The notes beneath the pieces are model-generated. The model saw nothing but the letters and a program-made list of their open reading frames with translations, ran no database searches and was not told the DNA's origin. From contig NZ_JAGPYN010000003.1 of assembly GCF_018069805.1 (NCBI RefSeq), positions 62,001-126,000 of the forward strand: DNA of 64,000 bases, given 5' to 3'. The translations under genes were made by a program, and so were the position numbers. The first letter of the stretch is position 1. Each line of letters starts with the position of its first letter. Shown piece by piece: positions 24,414 to 34,237 of this stretch. This stretch comes from Pseudoalteromonas ostreae. GTDB taxonomy: Bacteria; Pseudomonadota; Gammaproteobacteria; Enterobacterales; Alteromonadaceae.

Positions 24414-24720
24414 ACACATCAAACTCAAATGCAGCAATGTTCTTAGCTAGCTTTTCAGCATCGATTTGATATTTACCTTCAGTAATTGCTTTTTTTAGCT
24501 CAGCTACCTTATTGCTATCAAAACCAGAAGATTGCTGTGCTTTATCTTGCAAAGATTTTAATTGTTGCGCTTGTGGCGTTAAGCTTACTGAATCTGCAGC
24601 TGCCTTTGGCGTAGTTGCTTGCGCAGTATTAGCATTATTGTTTTGTAAATCAACTTTTTGCTGTTTAGCATTGGCCAACACATTAGCCTGTTGCTGACCT
24701 TTATTTACTTGGCTTACCAT
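24406..24720 (-). CDS. flgM: Anti-sigma-28 factor FlgM
   Basis: 104 residues, rich in Gln/Ala/Asn at the N-terminus (unstructured until bound). The conserved C-terminal FliA-binding region is VAELKKAITEGKYQIDAEKLAKNIAAFE. It is secreted through the hook-basal body to free FliA. It is preceded by a perfect FliA promoter, giving the usual feedback loop, and is followed by flgN. Its presence supports the reading of the FliA sites elsewhere in the window. Confidence 0.93.
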   Translation of the reverse strand: MVSQVNKGQQQANVLANAKQQKVDLQNNNANTAQATTPKAAADSVSLTPQAQQLKSLQDKAQQSSGFDSNKVAELKKAITEGKYQIDAEKLAKNIAAFEFDVYG

Positions 24721-24755
24721 GATTTTAACCTATACATTATCTAACATATGCCTTG

Positions 24756-24782
24756 TTATCGGCAACCATGTTAGAAACTTTA
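24756..24782 (-). promoter_or_regulatory. Sigma-28 (FliA) promoter of flgM
   Basis: On the minus strand TAAAGTTT-N11-GCCGATAA, a perfect FliA site, 36 bases before the flgM ATG. Confidence 0.85.
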
Positions 24783-24798
24783 GCACAAATACGAAAAT

Positions 24799-25506
24799 TT
24801 AAATAATTACCTGTACAGACTCAACACCATCAACACGGGCATTTAAAACTTTCCCTGACTTTGCATTTTTAACCTTTACTTGCTCTCCTAAAGTACCATC
24901 TTCTAGGGCGAAACCGGAAGTTTTTATTTTCAATCCTCGAATTATTGCAAAAATAGTGACATTATCCCCTTTGCAGACCATACAGATTTGATTTAAAGCA
25001 ACAGGGTAACCACTGCGAATATTACGTTTGCTGCGGCTACCAATTAGCAGCTCTTCATCTTGTAAGTACTGCGCTCTTACGAAATGCTTTGGTTTCATAA
25101 TCAAACGTAAATGATGAGGTTCGATAACTTCGCCTCGGCTTAGATTTTCACTCGCAACGATCACAGGGGATAGTTCAATCATACGTACATGAACATATTG
25201 ACTCCAGCCATTGATGTCATCACATTTTATTTGTACGGTTATTTGGCGATTAAACGGCGGCTCGGTAGGAATATTAAATACAAGCTCGGTGTTGCAGCCA
25301 CGATCTGGGATCCGACTATCTAATGTTAAGGCGTTGAGTTCTTTATTATCAGCAGTATTAGGGTCTAATTGATCATAGACATGGGATACAGCAAGTTCTT
25401 GCAATTGTTCTTTGCTATATGTTTGTCCATACAGAGGAGTTACTAGGCATAAGCTAGTAAGAAAATAAAAAACACTGTATCTTCGGCTTTTTTTTAACAA
25501 ACTCAT
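24799..25506 (-). CDS. flgA: P-ring assembly chaperone FlgA
   Basis: 235 residues with signal peptide (LCLVTPLYGQ). The SAF domain begins near residue 115 (VASENLSRGEVIEPHHLRL). CMVCKGDNVTIFA and GEQVKVKNAKSGKVLNARV complete the FlgA pattern. Periplasmic; helps assemble the FlgI P ring. Divergent from cheV. No clear sigma-54 or sigma-28 site was seen in the 141-bp shared region, only a small inverted repeat AGCGTC/GACGCT (25552-25571). Confidence 0.92.
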   Translation of the reverse strand: MSLLKKSRRYSVFYFLTSLCLVTPLYGQTYSKEQLQELAVSHVYDQLDPNTADNKELNALTLDSRIPDRGCNTELVFNIPTEPPFNRQITVQIKCDDINGWSQYVHVRMIELSPVIVASENLSRGEVIEPHHLRLIMKPKHFVRAQYLQDEELLIGSRSKRNIRSGYPVALNQICMVCKGDNVTIFAIIRGLKIKTSGFALEDGTLGEQVKVKNAKSGKVLNARVDGVESVQVII

Positions 25507-25647
25507 AATGTTTCGACTATGCTTATGGTTGAAAACAGGGTATAAATATTTAGCGTCAATAAACAGACGCTCCCGTGTAGTTATGTAGCTTTACAGAAAG
25601 AAAGCAATTATTGTTCCGTTCTTATTCGCTTTCTTCAGGAGATTGAA

Positions 25648-26580
25648 ATGGCAGGCATTTTAGACTCAGTTAACCAACGTACTCAATTGGTTGGTCAAAA
25701 CCGTCTTGAATTATTATTGTTCAAGCTAAGAGGGCGGCAGCGCTTTGGCATCAATGTATTTAAAGTGAGAGAAGTACTACAATGCCCTCCTTTGACAAAT
25801 ATGCCAAAGTCGAATGCCTATATAAGAGGTGTTGCACATATACGTGGGCAAACTATTTCTGTTATTGATTTATCAATGGCTGTAGGTGGCCCTGCGATCG
25901 AAAATATTAAAGATAGTTTTATCATTATTGCTGAATATAACCGCTCCGTACAAGGTTTTTTGGTTGGCGGCGTTGAACGAATTGTTAATATGAATTGGGA
26001 AAAAATAATGCCGCCACCGTCTGGGGCTGGCAGATATTCGTATTTAACAGCAGTGACAGAAATTGAAAATGAGCTAATCGAAATTCTCGACGTAGAAAAG
26101 ATCTTAAATGAAATTTGCCCGGTTAATACCGAAGTCAGTGAATCAATAGCCAATGATGGTGAAATTCAAAAAGACTTAGGCGAGCGCATCGTGTTTATTG
26201 CCGATGACTCTGCCGTTGCTCGTAATCAAGTTAAACGTGCTTTAGAGCCGCTAGGCGTGCAAACAGAGCTGGCTAAAAATGGGAAAGAAGCATTAATACG
26301 CCTTCGTGAAATTGCTGAGCTTGACTGTAAGCATGATATTACTGAGCGAGTAGGGTTGTTGATCTCTGATGTTGAAATGCCAGAAATGGATGGTTATACC
26401 CTCACGGCTGAAATAAAAGCAGATCCAAAGTTAGCCCCCTTACATGTTATTTTACACACATCGCTCAGTGGTGTATTCAATCAAGCGATGATTGAAAAAG
26501 TGGGGGCTGATGATTTTATAGCTAAGTTCAATCCGGATGAATTAGCTACAGCAGTGAAAAAATGGGTTCATTGTGACTAA
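25648..26580 (+). CDS. cheV: Chemotaxis coupling/receiver protein CheV
   Basis: 310 residues. CheW-like domain ~18-155 (LLLFKLRGRQRFGINVFKVREV; HIRGQTISVIDL). Receiver domain ~180-308, with acidic pair ADD, phospho-acceptor Asp241 in LLISDVEMPEMDGYT, conserved Thr/Ser (HTSLSG) and the Lys in AKFNPDE. It couples chemoreceptors to CheA with an adjustable, phosphorylation-dependent response. A strong AGGAG site precedes the ATG. It is followed 20 bases later by cheR, as in Vibrio and Shewanella flagellar loci. Confidence 0.95.
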   Translation: MAGILDSVNQRTQLVGQNRLELLLFKLRGRQRFGINVFKVREVLQCPPLTNMPKSNAYIRGVAHIRGQTISVIDLSMAVGGPAIENIKDSFIIIAEYNRSVQGFLVGGVERIVNMNWEKIMPPPSGAGRYSYLTAVTEIENELIEILDVEKILNEICPVNTEVSESIANDGEIQKDLGERIVFIADDSAVARNQVKRALEPLGVQTELAKNGKEALIRLREIAELDCKHDITERVGLLISDVEMPEMDGYTLTAEIKADPKLAPLHVILHTSLSGVFNQAMIEKVGADDFIAKFNPDELATAVKKWVHCD

Positions 26581-26600
26581 TTTTAAAAGGCGGTGTTACT

Positions 26601-27431
26601 TTGGAAAATAAGCATTTACAGCAAAGCGAGTACGATCAGTTTCGCTCTTTTTTAGAGCAACAATGTGGCATTGTTCTGGGAGATAATAAGCTTTATTTAG
26701 TTAAAAGTAGGCTTGCTCCATTAATGGTTCGTTTTAATGTTGCATCATTGTCACAATTGGTTAGTAAAACACTGAGTCCGCATGAGCGGCAGTTACGTGC
26801 CGCAGTCGTTGATGCTATGACGACAAATGAAACTTTATGGTTTCGGGATCAATACCCGTTTGAACTATTGCAAAGTAAGTTATTTTTGGAACATAAAGAG
26901 TTACGTCGGCCGTTGAAAATTTGGTCAGCGGCAAGTTCTTCAGGACAAGAGCCATATTCTATTGCCATGTCGGTCGCTGAGTTTCAAGCTAAACAGCCAG
27001 GTGTATTAAAAATGGGCGCGCAGATCATCGGCACTGATATTTCTAATACTATGTTGGATATGTGTAAACATGCAGAATATGATTCCCTTGCTCTAGCTCG
27101 AGGGCTGTCGGTAGATCGCAGGAAAAAGTTCTTTAAAGATAGCGGCAATGGGATGGCGCAAGTAAACGACTCAATAAAAAAATTAGTGAGTTTTCGACAC
27201 CTTAACTTATTAGATTCATACGCGCTAATGGGAAAATTTGATATTATTTTTTGCCGTAACGTGCTGATTTATTTTGCTCCAGAGGTGAAAGCTAAAATTA
27301 TTGCTCAGTTTGCTCAAGCACTTAACCCTAAAGGGTATTTATTTTTAGGCGCATCAGAGTCTATGTCAGGATTAAGTGACGAATTTGAGATGGTACGCTG
27401 TAATCCAGGTATTATTTATCAAAAGAAATAG
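26601..27431 (+). CDS. cheR: Chemoreceptor glutamate methyltransferase CheR
   Basis: 276 residues, apparent TTG start (ENKHLQQSEYDQFRSFL) with GGCGG upstream. CheR N-domain helices (residues 1-80), then MTTNETLWFRD, the SAM-binding IWSAASSSGQEPYSIAMS, IIGTDISNTML, and the FDIIFCRNVLIYF catalytic segment, ending FLGASESM. It methylates receptor glutamates for adaptation. It is the last gene before a terminator and the sigma-54 promoter of flgB. Confidence 0.95.
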   Translation: MENKHLQQSEYDQFRSFLEQQCGIVLGDNKLYLVKSRLAPLMVRFNVASLSQLVSKTLSPHERQLRAAVVDAMTTNETLWFRDQYPFELLQSKLFLEHKELRRPLKIWSAASSSGQEPYSIAMSVAEFQAKQPGVLKMGAQIIGTDISNTMLDMCKHAEYDSLALARGLSVDRRKKFFKDSGNGMAQVNDSIKKLVSFRHLNLLDSYALMGKFDIIFCRNVLIYFAPEVKAKIIAQFAQALNPKGYLFLGASESMSGLSDEFEMVRCNPGIIYQKK

Positions 27432-27504
27432 TTCACTCTTATAGATAGCTTGCTAATACTAATGTTTTTCAAATTTTATTGAAAATTTGACTCTGTCCCC
27501 TATA

Positions 27505-27536
27505 AACGATGTGTTTCCACATCGTTTTCTTTTTTA
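27505..27536 (+). terminator. Rho-independent terminator after cheR
   Basis: AACGATGTG-TTTC-CACATCGTT, a perfect 9-bp stem with 4-base loop, followed by TTCTTTTTT. Confidence 0.9.
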
Positions 27537-27573
27537 ATCAATAAATTAAACACATCATAAAACACTAATCTAG

Positions 27574-27590
27574 TTGGCTCACCTTTTGCA
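27574..27590 (+). promoter_or_regulatory. Sigma-54 promoter of the flgB operon
   Basis: TTGGCTCACCTTTTGCA with GG 27576-27577 and GC 27588-27589 (N10); only one mismatch to TGGCAC-N5-TTGCA. 35 bases before the flgB ATG at 27625. Confidence 0.75.
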
Positions 27591-27624
27591 TTAATCACTT
27601 TAAGTCAATTTTTTGGAGATGGTT

Positions 27625-28035
27625 ATGGCTATCAGTTTTGATAAAGCATTTGGGGTTCACCCTCATGCAATGTTGATCCGTTCGCAACGTGCTGAATTAT
27701 TAGCAACCAATATCGCTAATGCTGATACGCCGGGCTATAAAGCGAAAGACATCGACTTTGCCTCAGCATTGAAAGCGGCAAAAAGCCACCAACAAGGCGG
27801 CAATAACATGGTAACAACTAACCCAAACCACATTGCCGGTGGCAGTCGTTATGTTGGTAATAGTGAAATGTTTCGCTCGCCAAATCAAGCAGATACAGGT
27901 GATGGAAACTCGGTTGATATACAAGTGGAACGAAACTTGTATACAAAGAACTCATTAGAGTATCAGGCAAGCCTGCAATTTATGAGTAGTAAAATTAAAG
28001 GCCTTAAAAAAGCCCTCGGTAGTCAAGGAGCCTAA
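27625..28035 (+). CDS. flgB: Flagellar proximal rod protein FlgB
   Basis: 136 residues from ATG 27625 (MAISFDKAFGVHP) with GGAG upstream; the TTG at 27613 overlaps that site. ANNIANADTPGYKAKD-type motif (here ATNIANADTPGYKAKDIDF) and the C-terminal LEYQASLQFMSSKIKGLKKAL helix are diagnostic. First rod subunit, exported by the flagellar type III system. First gene of flgBCDE. Confidence 0.95.
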   Translation: MAISFDKAFGVHPHAMLIRSQRAELLATNIANADTPGYKAKDIDFASALKAAKSHQQGGNNMVTTNPNHIAGGSRYVGNSEMFRSPNQADTGDGNSVDIQVERNLYTKNSLEYQASLQFMSSKIKGLKKALGSQGA

Positions 28036-28037
28036 GC

Positions 28038-28469
28038 ATGAGTTTATATAACGTTTTTGATATTTCAGGTAGTGGCATGAGTGCGCAAAATGTGCGTTTG
28101 AACACAACCGCAAGTAATATTTCAAATGCTAATAGCATTAGCTCAAGCCAAGACAAAACTTATCGAGCGCGTCACCCTGTTTTTGCAGCTGAGCTGATGA
28201 AAGCATCAGAATCAAATAGTAATACGCAGGGGTCGTCTGTTGGCGTTAAAGTACTAGGCATTGTAGAGAGTAATAAACCTCTACAAATTGAATATAATCC
28301 AAATCACCCCAGCGCGGATGAAAACGGTTATATCTATAAACCTAACGTTAATGTCGTTGAAGAAATGGCTAATATGATTTCTGCCTCACGCTCTTATCAA
28401 ACCAATGTGCAAGTTGCTGATGCAGCGAAGCAAATGTTAAGTAAAACACTGTTGCTTGGGCAGCGGTAA
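28038..28469 (+). CDS. flgC: Flagellar proximal rod protein FlgC
   Basis: 143 residues, 2 bases after flgB. N-terminal DISGSGMSAQNVRLNTTASNISNANS, then a short D1 insert (YRARHPVF), and the C-terminal VNVVEEMANMISASRSYQTNVQV helix. Normal length for the family. Rod subunit assembled after FlgB. Confidence 0.95.
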   Translation: MSLYNVFDISGSGMSAQNVRLNTTASNISNANSISSSQDKTYRARHPVFAAELMKASESNSNTQGSSVGVKVLGIVESNKPLQIEYNPNHPSADENGYIYKPNVNVVEEMANMISASRSYQTNVQVADAAKQMLSKTLLLGQR

Positions 28470-28483
28470 TTGAGGGTTAGATT

Positions 28484-29164
28484 ATGAGTAACGACATAAA
28501 TACTGCATCGTCAAGCTATATAGATTCGCTTCGTGGGCAGGATAAACAAGTTACAAATGAAAAGAAAAGTGATGCCTTAACACAAGAGGATTTCTTTTCA
28601 TTATTAACGCAACAACTGTCGTTTCAAGATCCCAGCAAACCTGCTGATAACGATCAAATGATTGCACAAATGACGAGCTTTACCATGGCAGAAGGTATTT
28701 CAAATTTAAATTCAAAATTTGAGTCTTTGGCGGCTTCAATGACCTCCAATTCTGCACTGCAGGCATCAACCCTAGTTGGCAAGAAGGCTTTAGTAGGGGC
28801 TGATACATTAGATCTTAACAGCAGCGGTGAAGCCTCAGGCATAATAGCTGTTGAAAGTCCTGTTAAAGATTTAAAGCTCAGTATTACAGATTCTTCTGGG
28901 CAGCTTGTGAGAACTATTAATTTAGATACTCAACCAGCAGGTGGTTTACGCTTTAACTGGGATGGGAAAAATGAAGCGGGTGAGAGACTTCCTGCAGGAG
29001 AATACAGTATAAAAGCTGAGGGCAGCATGGGCGAGGAATTTACCAGCTTACCTGTGGCTACATATAAAAACATTGAAAGTGTCAGTATTAATGGTGCGAA
29101 TGGCATTATTATCAACACTAAAGCCGGTGCGATTAAGCTGACTGATGTCGCAGAAATTGCATAA
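28484..29164 (+). CDS. flgD: Hook-capping protein FlgD
   Basis: 226 residues. N-terminal LTQEDFFSLLTQQLSFQDPSKPADNDQMIAQMTSF is the export/capping region. Then FlgD tudor- and FnIII-like domains with FNWDGKNEAGERLPAGEYSI near residue 150. Scaffold for hook polymerisation, later replaced by FlgK. Operon with flgC (14-base gap). Confidence 0.95.
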   Translation: MSNDINTASSSYIDSLRGQDKQVTNEKKSDALTQEDFFSLLTQQLSFQDPSKPADNDQMIAQMTSFTMAEGISNLNSKFESLAASMTSNSALQASTLVGKKALVGADTLDLNSSGEASGIIAVESPVKDLKLSITDSSGQLVRTINLDTQPAGGLRFNWDGKNEAGERLPAGEYSIKAEGSMGEEFTSLPVATYKNIESVSINGANGIIINTKAGAIKLTDVAEIA

Positions 29165-29222
29165 AACATTTAAAAGTATATTTCTAGCCTAAGGCTAAAT
29201 ATTAACAATTTAGAGGTCACTT

Positions 29223-30578
29223 ATGAGCTTCAATATTGCGTTAACAGGCATTGCTGCCGCACAAAAAGATTTAGATGTTACTGCTAATAACATTGCTAAT
29301 GTAAATACCACTGGTTTTAAAGAATCGAGAGCTGAATTTGCTGATGTGTATGCATCATCAGTTTTTACTTCGGGTAAAACTAAAAATGGTGATGGTGTGC
29401 AAACAACATCTGTATCCCAACAGTTTCATCAGGGTTCAACACGGGGTACGCAAAACTCGCTTGATCTAGCCATCGGGGGCGAAGGCTATTTTGCGCTTAG
29501 CTCTGAGCTTGGTTCACAAGATCAAACGTTTACTCGTGCTGGGGCGTTTAAATTAAATAAAGATAACTTTATCGTTGACTCGCAAGGTAGCTTTTTGCAA
29601 GGTTTTCCCGTTGATCCATCAAGCGGAGATGCAACATCAGTGAGTTTGAGCACATCTACGGCGATTCAAATTCCGGACTCTTCAGGCTCTCCGCGCTCGA
29701 CCACAAATGTATATTCGTCTTTTCGGTTGGATTCGACCAAAGCTGCACCGTCTATTACACCATTTGATCCAACTCAATCAGGGTCATTTACTCACTCTAC
29801 CTCAACCAATGTTTATGATTCGTTGGGAGAGTCGCATACTATGCAATTGTATTTCGTGAAAACAGATGTTGCTGTTACAGGTAATGATAACGAATGGCAA
29901 ACCTACGCCACGTTAGACGGTCAAGCATTCAACCCTGATGGTAGTTCGCAAGGTTCTACTGGGCCGTATAACCCAATTTCAACATTTCAGTTTAACGCCA
30001 ACGGTTTACCACTTAACACCGATGGTACTGCAAATACGGGGAATACATTTAACCCTGTTGTGTTAGATAGCGCTAATATAACAGGGCTTTTAAGCAATGG
30101 TGCTAGCTTTCCTAATAATGTAACTATCAATTGGCGCGACGAAGCAGGTACTTCTTCTAAAATACCGACACAACATGCGGGAGCTTTTGAAAATAAAGTA
30201 CTAGACCAAGATGGTGCTGCCGTAGGACGGTTAGCAAATATTGATATTGGTGTTGATGGAAAAATTGTTGCTTCTTATAGTAATGGCGATTCTAACTATT
30301 TAGGTCAAGTTGCGTTAACCCGTTTTTCAAATTCTCAGGGCTTACAACAAGTAGGTAATACGTCATGGAAGAAAAGTTTAACCTCAGGTGAGCCGATAGC
30401 AGGAGAAGCGAATTCGGGCGCATTTGGTAAAATTAGCTCATCAGCATTAGAGCAATCGAATGTAAACTTAACCAATGAGCTTGTTGATTTGATTAGCGCA
30501 CAACGTAACTTCCAAGCTAACTCGCGTGCACTTGAAGTGAATTCAACGTTACAGCAAGCTATTTTGCAGATCCGCTAA
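29223..30578 (+). CDS. flgE: Flagellar hook protein FlgE
   Basis: 451 residues. N-terminal ALTGIAAAQKDLDVTANNIANVNTTGFKESR, the FlgE-type flagellin-like D2 insert, and the C-terminal SNVNLTNELVDLISAQRNFQANSRAL. A little longer than enteric FlgE (about 400 residues), as in Vibrio-type polar hooks. AGAGG ribosome site. A strong terminator follows, ending the flgBCDE unit. Confidence 0.95.
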   Translation: MSFNIALTGIAAAQKDLDVTANNIANVNTTGFKESRAEFADVYASSVFTSGKTKNGDGVQTTSVSQQFHQGSTRGTQNSLDLAIGGEGYFALSSELGSQDQTFTRAGAFKLNKDNFIVDSQGSFLQGFPVDPSSGDATSVSLSTSTAIQIPDSSGSPRSTTNVYSSFRLDSTKAAPSITPFDPTQSGSFTHSTSTNVYDSLGESHTMQLYFVKTDVAVTGNDNEWQTYATLDGQAFNPDGSSQGSTGPYNPISTFQFNANGLPLNTDGTANTGNTFNPVVLDSANITGLLSNGASFPNNVTINWRDEAGTSSKIPTQHAGAFENKVLDQDGAAVGRLANIDIGVDGKIVASYSNGDSNYLGQVALTRFSNSQGLQQVGNTSWKKSLTSGEPIAGEANSGAFGKISSSALEQSNVNLTNELVDLISAQRNFQANSRALEVNSTLQQAILQIR

Positions 30579-30612
30579 TCTCGTTTTAATATTTTCTACA
30601 ATCCGACACCTA

Positions 30613-30640
30613 GGCTGCTATTTATTAGCAGCCTTTTTTA
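30613..30640 (+). terminator. Rho-independent terminator after flgE
   Basis: GGCTGCTA-TTTAT-TAGCAGCC perfect 8-bp stem followed by TTTTTTATTT. Confidence 0.9.
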
Positions 30641-30684
30641 TTTGCGCTTGATTATTTTTTGTAACTTATTACGTCAGTTTATTG

Positions 30685-30700
30685 TGGCACTTATCTTGCA
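30685..30700 (+). promoter_or_regulatory. Sigma-54 promoter of the flgF operon
   Basis: TGGCACTTATCTTGCA is a full match to TGGCAC-N5-TTGCA, 38 bases before the flgF ATG. Confidence 0.85.
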
Positions 30701-30737
30701 TTTATCACGTTATAGATTTTTAACGTGAGTCGATGTT

Positions 30738-31502
30738 ATGGACAAGATGGTCTACATTGCAGCGTCAGGAGCTAAGCAAAGTTTGCGGGGCCTTGCGCTT
30801 AAAGCAAATAATTTAGCAAATGCCAATACCACTGGCTTTAAAGCTGACTTTTCACAAGCGCGTTCGATGCAAGCGTTTGGCGAAGGCTTGCCAACCCGTG
30901 TTTTTACTATGCAGGAGCGCCCAGGTTCGAATATGACTTCTGGCGGTATAGTTGAGACTGGACGTGATCTTGATATTGCTATGAGCGATAAAGGATGGCT
31001 TACAGTTCAAGATGCTTCAGGTAATGAGGCATATACAAAAGTTGGTACGTTAAATATCACCCCTGATGGCGCTTTGATCACCAGTCATGGACGTCAAGTT
31101 ATTGGCGAAGGTGGACCGATTATTTTGCCTGTGCCAGTGGAGAAAATTGAATTTAGTGACGATGGCTCAATCCAAGTTCGTCCACAAGGAGCCCCAGCTA
31201 ACTTTTTAGAAGTTGTTGATCGTTTGAAGGTGATCAAGGCAAATAATTCAGAGCTTGAAAAAGGCAATGATGGCTTGTTTCGGCCAAAGCCTGAATTACT
31301 GGATAATGATATATGTGGATTTTGTGACATTTCTAATGATGTAAAAGTGTTGAGTGGCACTTTGGAAATGTCAAATGTAAACCCGGTACACGAGATGGTG
31401 GATATGATCAACCATCAACGCCAATTTGAATTACAAGTTAAGTTAATGAAAACGGCTGAAGAAATTGACGAACGTCAAACTCAATTGCTGCGTATTGTTT
31501 AA
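30738..31502 (+). CDS. flgF: Flagellar proximal rod protein FlgF
   Basis: 254 residues. IAASGAKQSLRGLALKANNLANANTTGFKADF at the N-terminus, central LDIAMSDKGWLTVQDASGNEAYTKVG, and C-terminal SNVNPVHEMVDMINHQRQFELQVKLM. Rod subunit linking FlgB/C to FlgG. First gene of a flgFGHI unit with its own sigma-54 promoter. Confidence 0.95.
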   Translation: MDKMVYIAASGAKQSLRGLALKANNLANANTTGFKADFSQARSMQAFGEGLPTRVFTMQERPGSNMTSGGIVETGRDLDIAMSDKGWLTVQDASGNEAYTKVGTLNITPDGALITSHGRQVIGEGGPIILPVPVEKIEFSDDGSIQVRPQGAPANFLEVVDRLKVIKANNSELEKGNDGLFRPKPELLDNDICGFCDISNDVKVLSGTLEMSNVNPVHEMVDMINHQRQFELQVKLMKTAEEIDERQTQLLRIV

Positions 31503-31523
31503 CTTTATTGAGAGGATATTAAT

Positions 31524-32312
31524 ATGAATCCTGCATTGTGGATAAGTAAAACAGGGCTTGATGCTCAACAAACCGATATTTCGGTTATCTCAAATAATTT
31601 AGCCAATGCCAGTACCGTTGGTTATAAGAAAAGCCGTGCTGTGTTTGAAGATTTACTTTATCAAAATATTAATCAGCCGGGGGGACGTTCATCGCAAGAT
31701 ACTGAAATGCCTTCTGGGTTAATGCTTGGTGCTGGTACCAAAGTGGTTGCTAATCAGAAAAACTTTTCTCAAGGTAATATGTTAACCACAGAAAATTCAT
31801 TGGATTGGATGATATCAGGACCTGGTTTTTTTGAAGTTCTACAGCCTGATGGCAATATCGCTTACTCTCGAAATGGCCAATTTACCACAGATGAAGACGG
31901 CCGTATTGTTACTGCCGGTGCTGGTTTTCCCGTACAGCCAGAAATGAATGTACCTGATGATGCGCAGTCTATTACTGTATCGCAAGATGGTGAGGTATCA
32001 GTACGTATCTCAGGGCAGCCAGAGAATGTGGTGATAGGTCAGTTAACGATCAGTGACTTTATCAATCCATCAGGTCTAGAGCCGGTAGGCCAAAATTTAT
32101 ATACCGAAACGGCAGTCAGTGGCGCACCAGTGCAAGGGAACCCTGGTTTAGAAGGGCTCGGTACTGTTGTGCAAGGTGCACTTGAAACTTCTAACGTAAA
32201 TGTAACTGAAGAATTAGTTAACCTGATTGAAACTCAACGGATCTATGAAATGAATTCAAAAGTGATTTCAGCGGTTGATGAAATGATGAGTTATATCAGT
32301 CAGCAACTTTAA
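31524..32312 (+). CDS. flgG: Flagellar distal rod protein FlgG
   Basis: 262 residues, the standard length. N-terminal ALWISKTGLDAQQTDISVISNNLANASTVGYKK, middle YSRNGQFTTDEDGRIVTAGAGFPVQP, C-terminal TSNVNVTEELVNLIETQRIYEMNSKVI. It forms the distal rod through the P and L rings. Confidence 0.96.
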   Translation: MNPALWISKTGLDAQQTDISVISNNLANASTVGYKKSRAVFEDLLYQNINQPGGRSSQDTEMPSGLMLGAGTKVVANQKNFSQGNMLTTENSLDWMISGPGFFEVLQPDGNIAYSRNGQFTTDEDGRIVTAGAGFPVQPEMNVPDDAQSITVSQDGEVSVRISGQPENVVIGQLTISDFINPSGLEPVGQNLYTETAVSGAPVQGNPGLEGLGTVVQGALETSNVNVTEELVNLIETQRIYEMNSKVISAVDEMMSYISQQL

Positions 32313-32330
32313 TTAATTCGGAGCAAGGTT

Positions 32331-33014
32331 ATGCGTAATTTATCTATAGTATTAACGGGTGCATTTATTTTGAGTGGCTGTATGACAACCCAAAACCACA
32401 GCGTGGTTCAAGATGATCCATACTATGCTCCAATGTATCCAGAGCCTGCCGCAGAGCAAGTTGTGCCAACAGGCTCATTGTTTGATAGCCATTTATCAAA
32501 TGATTTGTATTCAGACAAAAAAGCCTTGCGTACTGGAGATATTATTACAGTTAAGCTGCAAGAATCGACGCAGTCATCAAAAGCAGCGAAAACTGAAACG
32601 GATAAACAAAGTGATGCCAGCTTAGACCCTGTCATTGGGTTAGGCGGACTACCGGTTAATATTGGTGGCGATAGCATTCAGTTTGGTGTTGGTAGTGGTG
32701 CAAAATTTAAAGGGGATACTAAATCAAATCAATCTAATAGTTTATTTGGTGATATTTCTGTGAACGTTATGCGGGTATTACCTAATGGTAATTTAGTGAT
32801 CCGTGGTGAAAAATGGCTGACTTTAAACACCGGTGAAGAGTTTATTCGTCTTGAAGGACTTGTTCGCCCGCAAGATGTTACGGCAGATAATACGGTGACC
32901 TCTAACCGAATCGCTAACGCTCGGATCCAGTATTCTGGAAAAGGGCAAATGCAAGAGACTCAAACAGCTGGGTGGTTAACTCGATTCTTCACTAGTGCTC
33001 TGTTCCCTTTTTAA
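32331..33014 (+). CDS. flgH: Flagellar L-ring lipoprotein FlgH
   Basis: 227 residues with lipobox LSGC (Cys17). [30 protein letters not shown] and [23 protein letters not shown] are the FlgH signatures, with the C-terminal [19 protein letters not shown]. Outer-membrane L ring. Operon with flgG and flgI. Confidence 0.96.
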   Translation: MRNLSIVLTGAFILSGCMTTQNHSVVQDDPYYAPMYPEPAAEQVVPTGSLFDSHLSNDLYSDKKALRTGDIITVKLQESTQSSKAAKTETDKQSDASLDPVIGLGGLPVNIGGDSIQFGVGSGAKFKGDTKSNQSNSLFGDISVNVMRVLPNGNLVIRGEKWLTLNTGEEFIRLEGLVRPQDVTADNTVTSNRIANARIQYSGKGQMQETQTAGWLTRFFTSALFPF

Positions 33015-33025
33015 AGGATGTTGAT

Positions 33026-34120
33026 ATGAATAGCTTGAAAGCGTTGCTGTGTATATGTTTATTAGCTTGGCATTTTAGTGCTAGCGCTGAACGTATCAAA
33101 GATGTCTCAATGGTTGAAGGCGTTCGCTCAAACCAGCTGGTTGGTTATGGTCTCGTGGTAGGTTTACCTGGCACTGGTGAGCAAAGTCGTTTTACTGAAC
33201 AAAGCTTTAAAGCCATGCTCAATAGTTTTGGTATAACTATGGCTGCGAACTTAAAACCCAAAATTAAAAATGTGGCAGCGGTTGCTGTCCATGCTGAGTT
33301 ACCTGCATTTAGAAAACCAGGGCAAGCAATCGATATTACTGTATCGTCAATTGGTAGTGCGGGCAGCTTGCGTGGTGGAACATTACTACAAACCTTTCTG
33401 AAAGGGGTTGATGGAAATACTTATGCCATCGCACAAGGTAGCTTAATTGTCGGTGGATTAGGTGTAGAAGGAGCAGATGGCAGCAGAGTCGTAATGAACA
33501 CGCCTACTGTGGGGCGTATTCCAAATGGTGCAACAGTTGAGCGCGCAATTAAAAGCCCTTTTATGCAAGGTGATTACATAACTTTTAATTTAAATCGCCC
33601 AGATTTCACTACCGCTAAACGTTTAGAGCAAACCATTAATGAACTTATCGGCCCAGACAGTGCGCATGCACTTGATGCCGCATCAATTCGTGTTATTGCT
33701 CCGCGGGATGCGTCACAGCGCGTTGCTTATTTATCTACGCTTGAAAACTTAGAGTTTAAACCTGCCGATACCTCGGCAAAAATTATTGTAAATTCACGCA
33801 CTGGCACCATAGTGATCGGAAAAAACGTGCGGTTACAAGCGGCGGCAATTACCCATGGAGGTCTGACTGTTACGATCGCAGAACAACAAAATGTATCGCA
33901 GCCTAATGCATTAAGTGAAGGAGAAACGGCCGTTACTAATCAAACTATTATTGATGTTAACGAAGATGATTCACGGGCCTTTGTATTTAATCCAGGTGTT
34001 AGCCTTGACGATTTAGTACGCGCAATTAACGAGGTTGGCGCAGCGCCTGGTGATTTAATGGCGATACTAGAAGCATTAAAAGAAGCGGGCGCCATTAGCG
34101 GTCAACTTGTAGTAATTTAA
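33026..34120 (+). CDS. flgI: Flagellar P-ring protein FlgI
   Basis: 364 residues with signal peptide (LAWHFSASA). [29 protein letters not shown] is the classic N-terminus; PEFTTAKRL-like [13 protein letters not shown] and the ending [32 protein letters not shown] are also typical. Periplasmic peptidoglycan ring, assembled with FlgA. A stable stem-loop follows its stop. Confidence 0.96.
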   Translation: MNSLKALLCICLLAWHFSASAERIKDVSMVEGVRSNQLVGYGLVVGLPGTGEQSRFTEQSFKAMLNSFGITMAANLKPKIKNVAAVAVHAELPAFRKPGQAIDITVSSIGSAGSLRGGTLLQTFLKGVDGNTYAIAQGSLIVGGLGVEGADGSRVVMNTPTVGRIPNGATVERAIKSPFMQGDYITFNLNRPDFTTAKRLEQTINELIGPDSAHALDAASIRVIAPRDASQRVAYLSTLENLEFKPADTSAKIIVNSRTGTIVIGKNVRLQAAAITHGGLTVTIAEQQNVSQPNALSEGETAVTNQTIIDVNEDDSRAFVFNPGVSLDDLVRAINEVGAAPGDLMAILEALKEAGAISGQLVVI

Positions 34121-34129
34121 ACTATATAT

Positions 34130-34170
34130 ATCCCCTTAAGTTTATGATTAAACTTTAAGGGGATGTTATT
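34130..34170 (+). terminator. Hairpin terminator after flgI
   Basis: Long stem ATCCCCTTAAGTTTA (34130-34144) with TAAACTTTAAGGGGAT (34149-34164), one bulge, 4-base loop, then GTTATTTG. It separates flgI from a new sigma-54 promoter. Confidence 0.7.
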
Positions 34171-34237
34171 TGTATCACGAACTTTTTTTATCATCTTGGC
34201 AAACTCGCACTCCTTATAAGTAATCTGCAAACTCTCC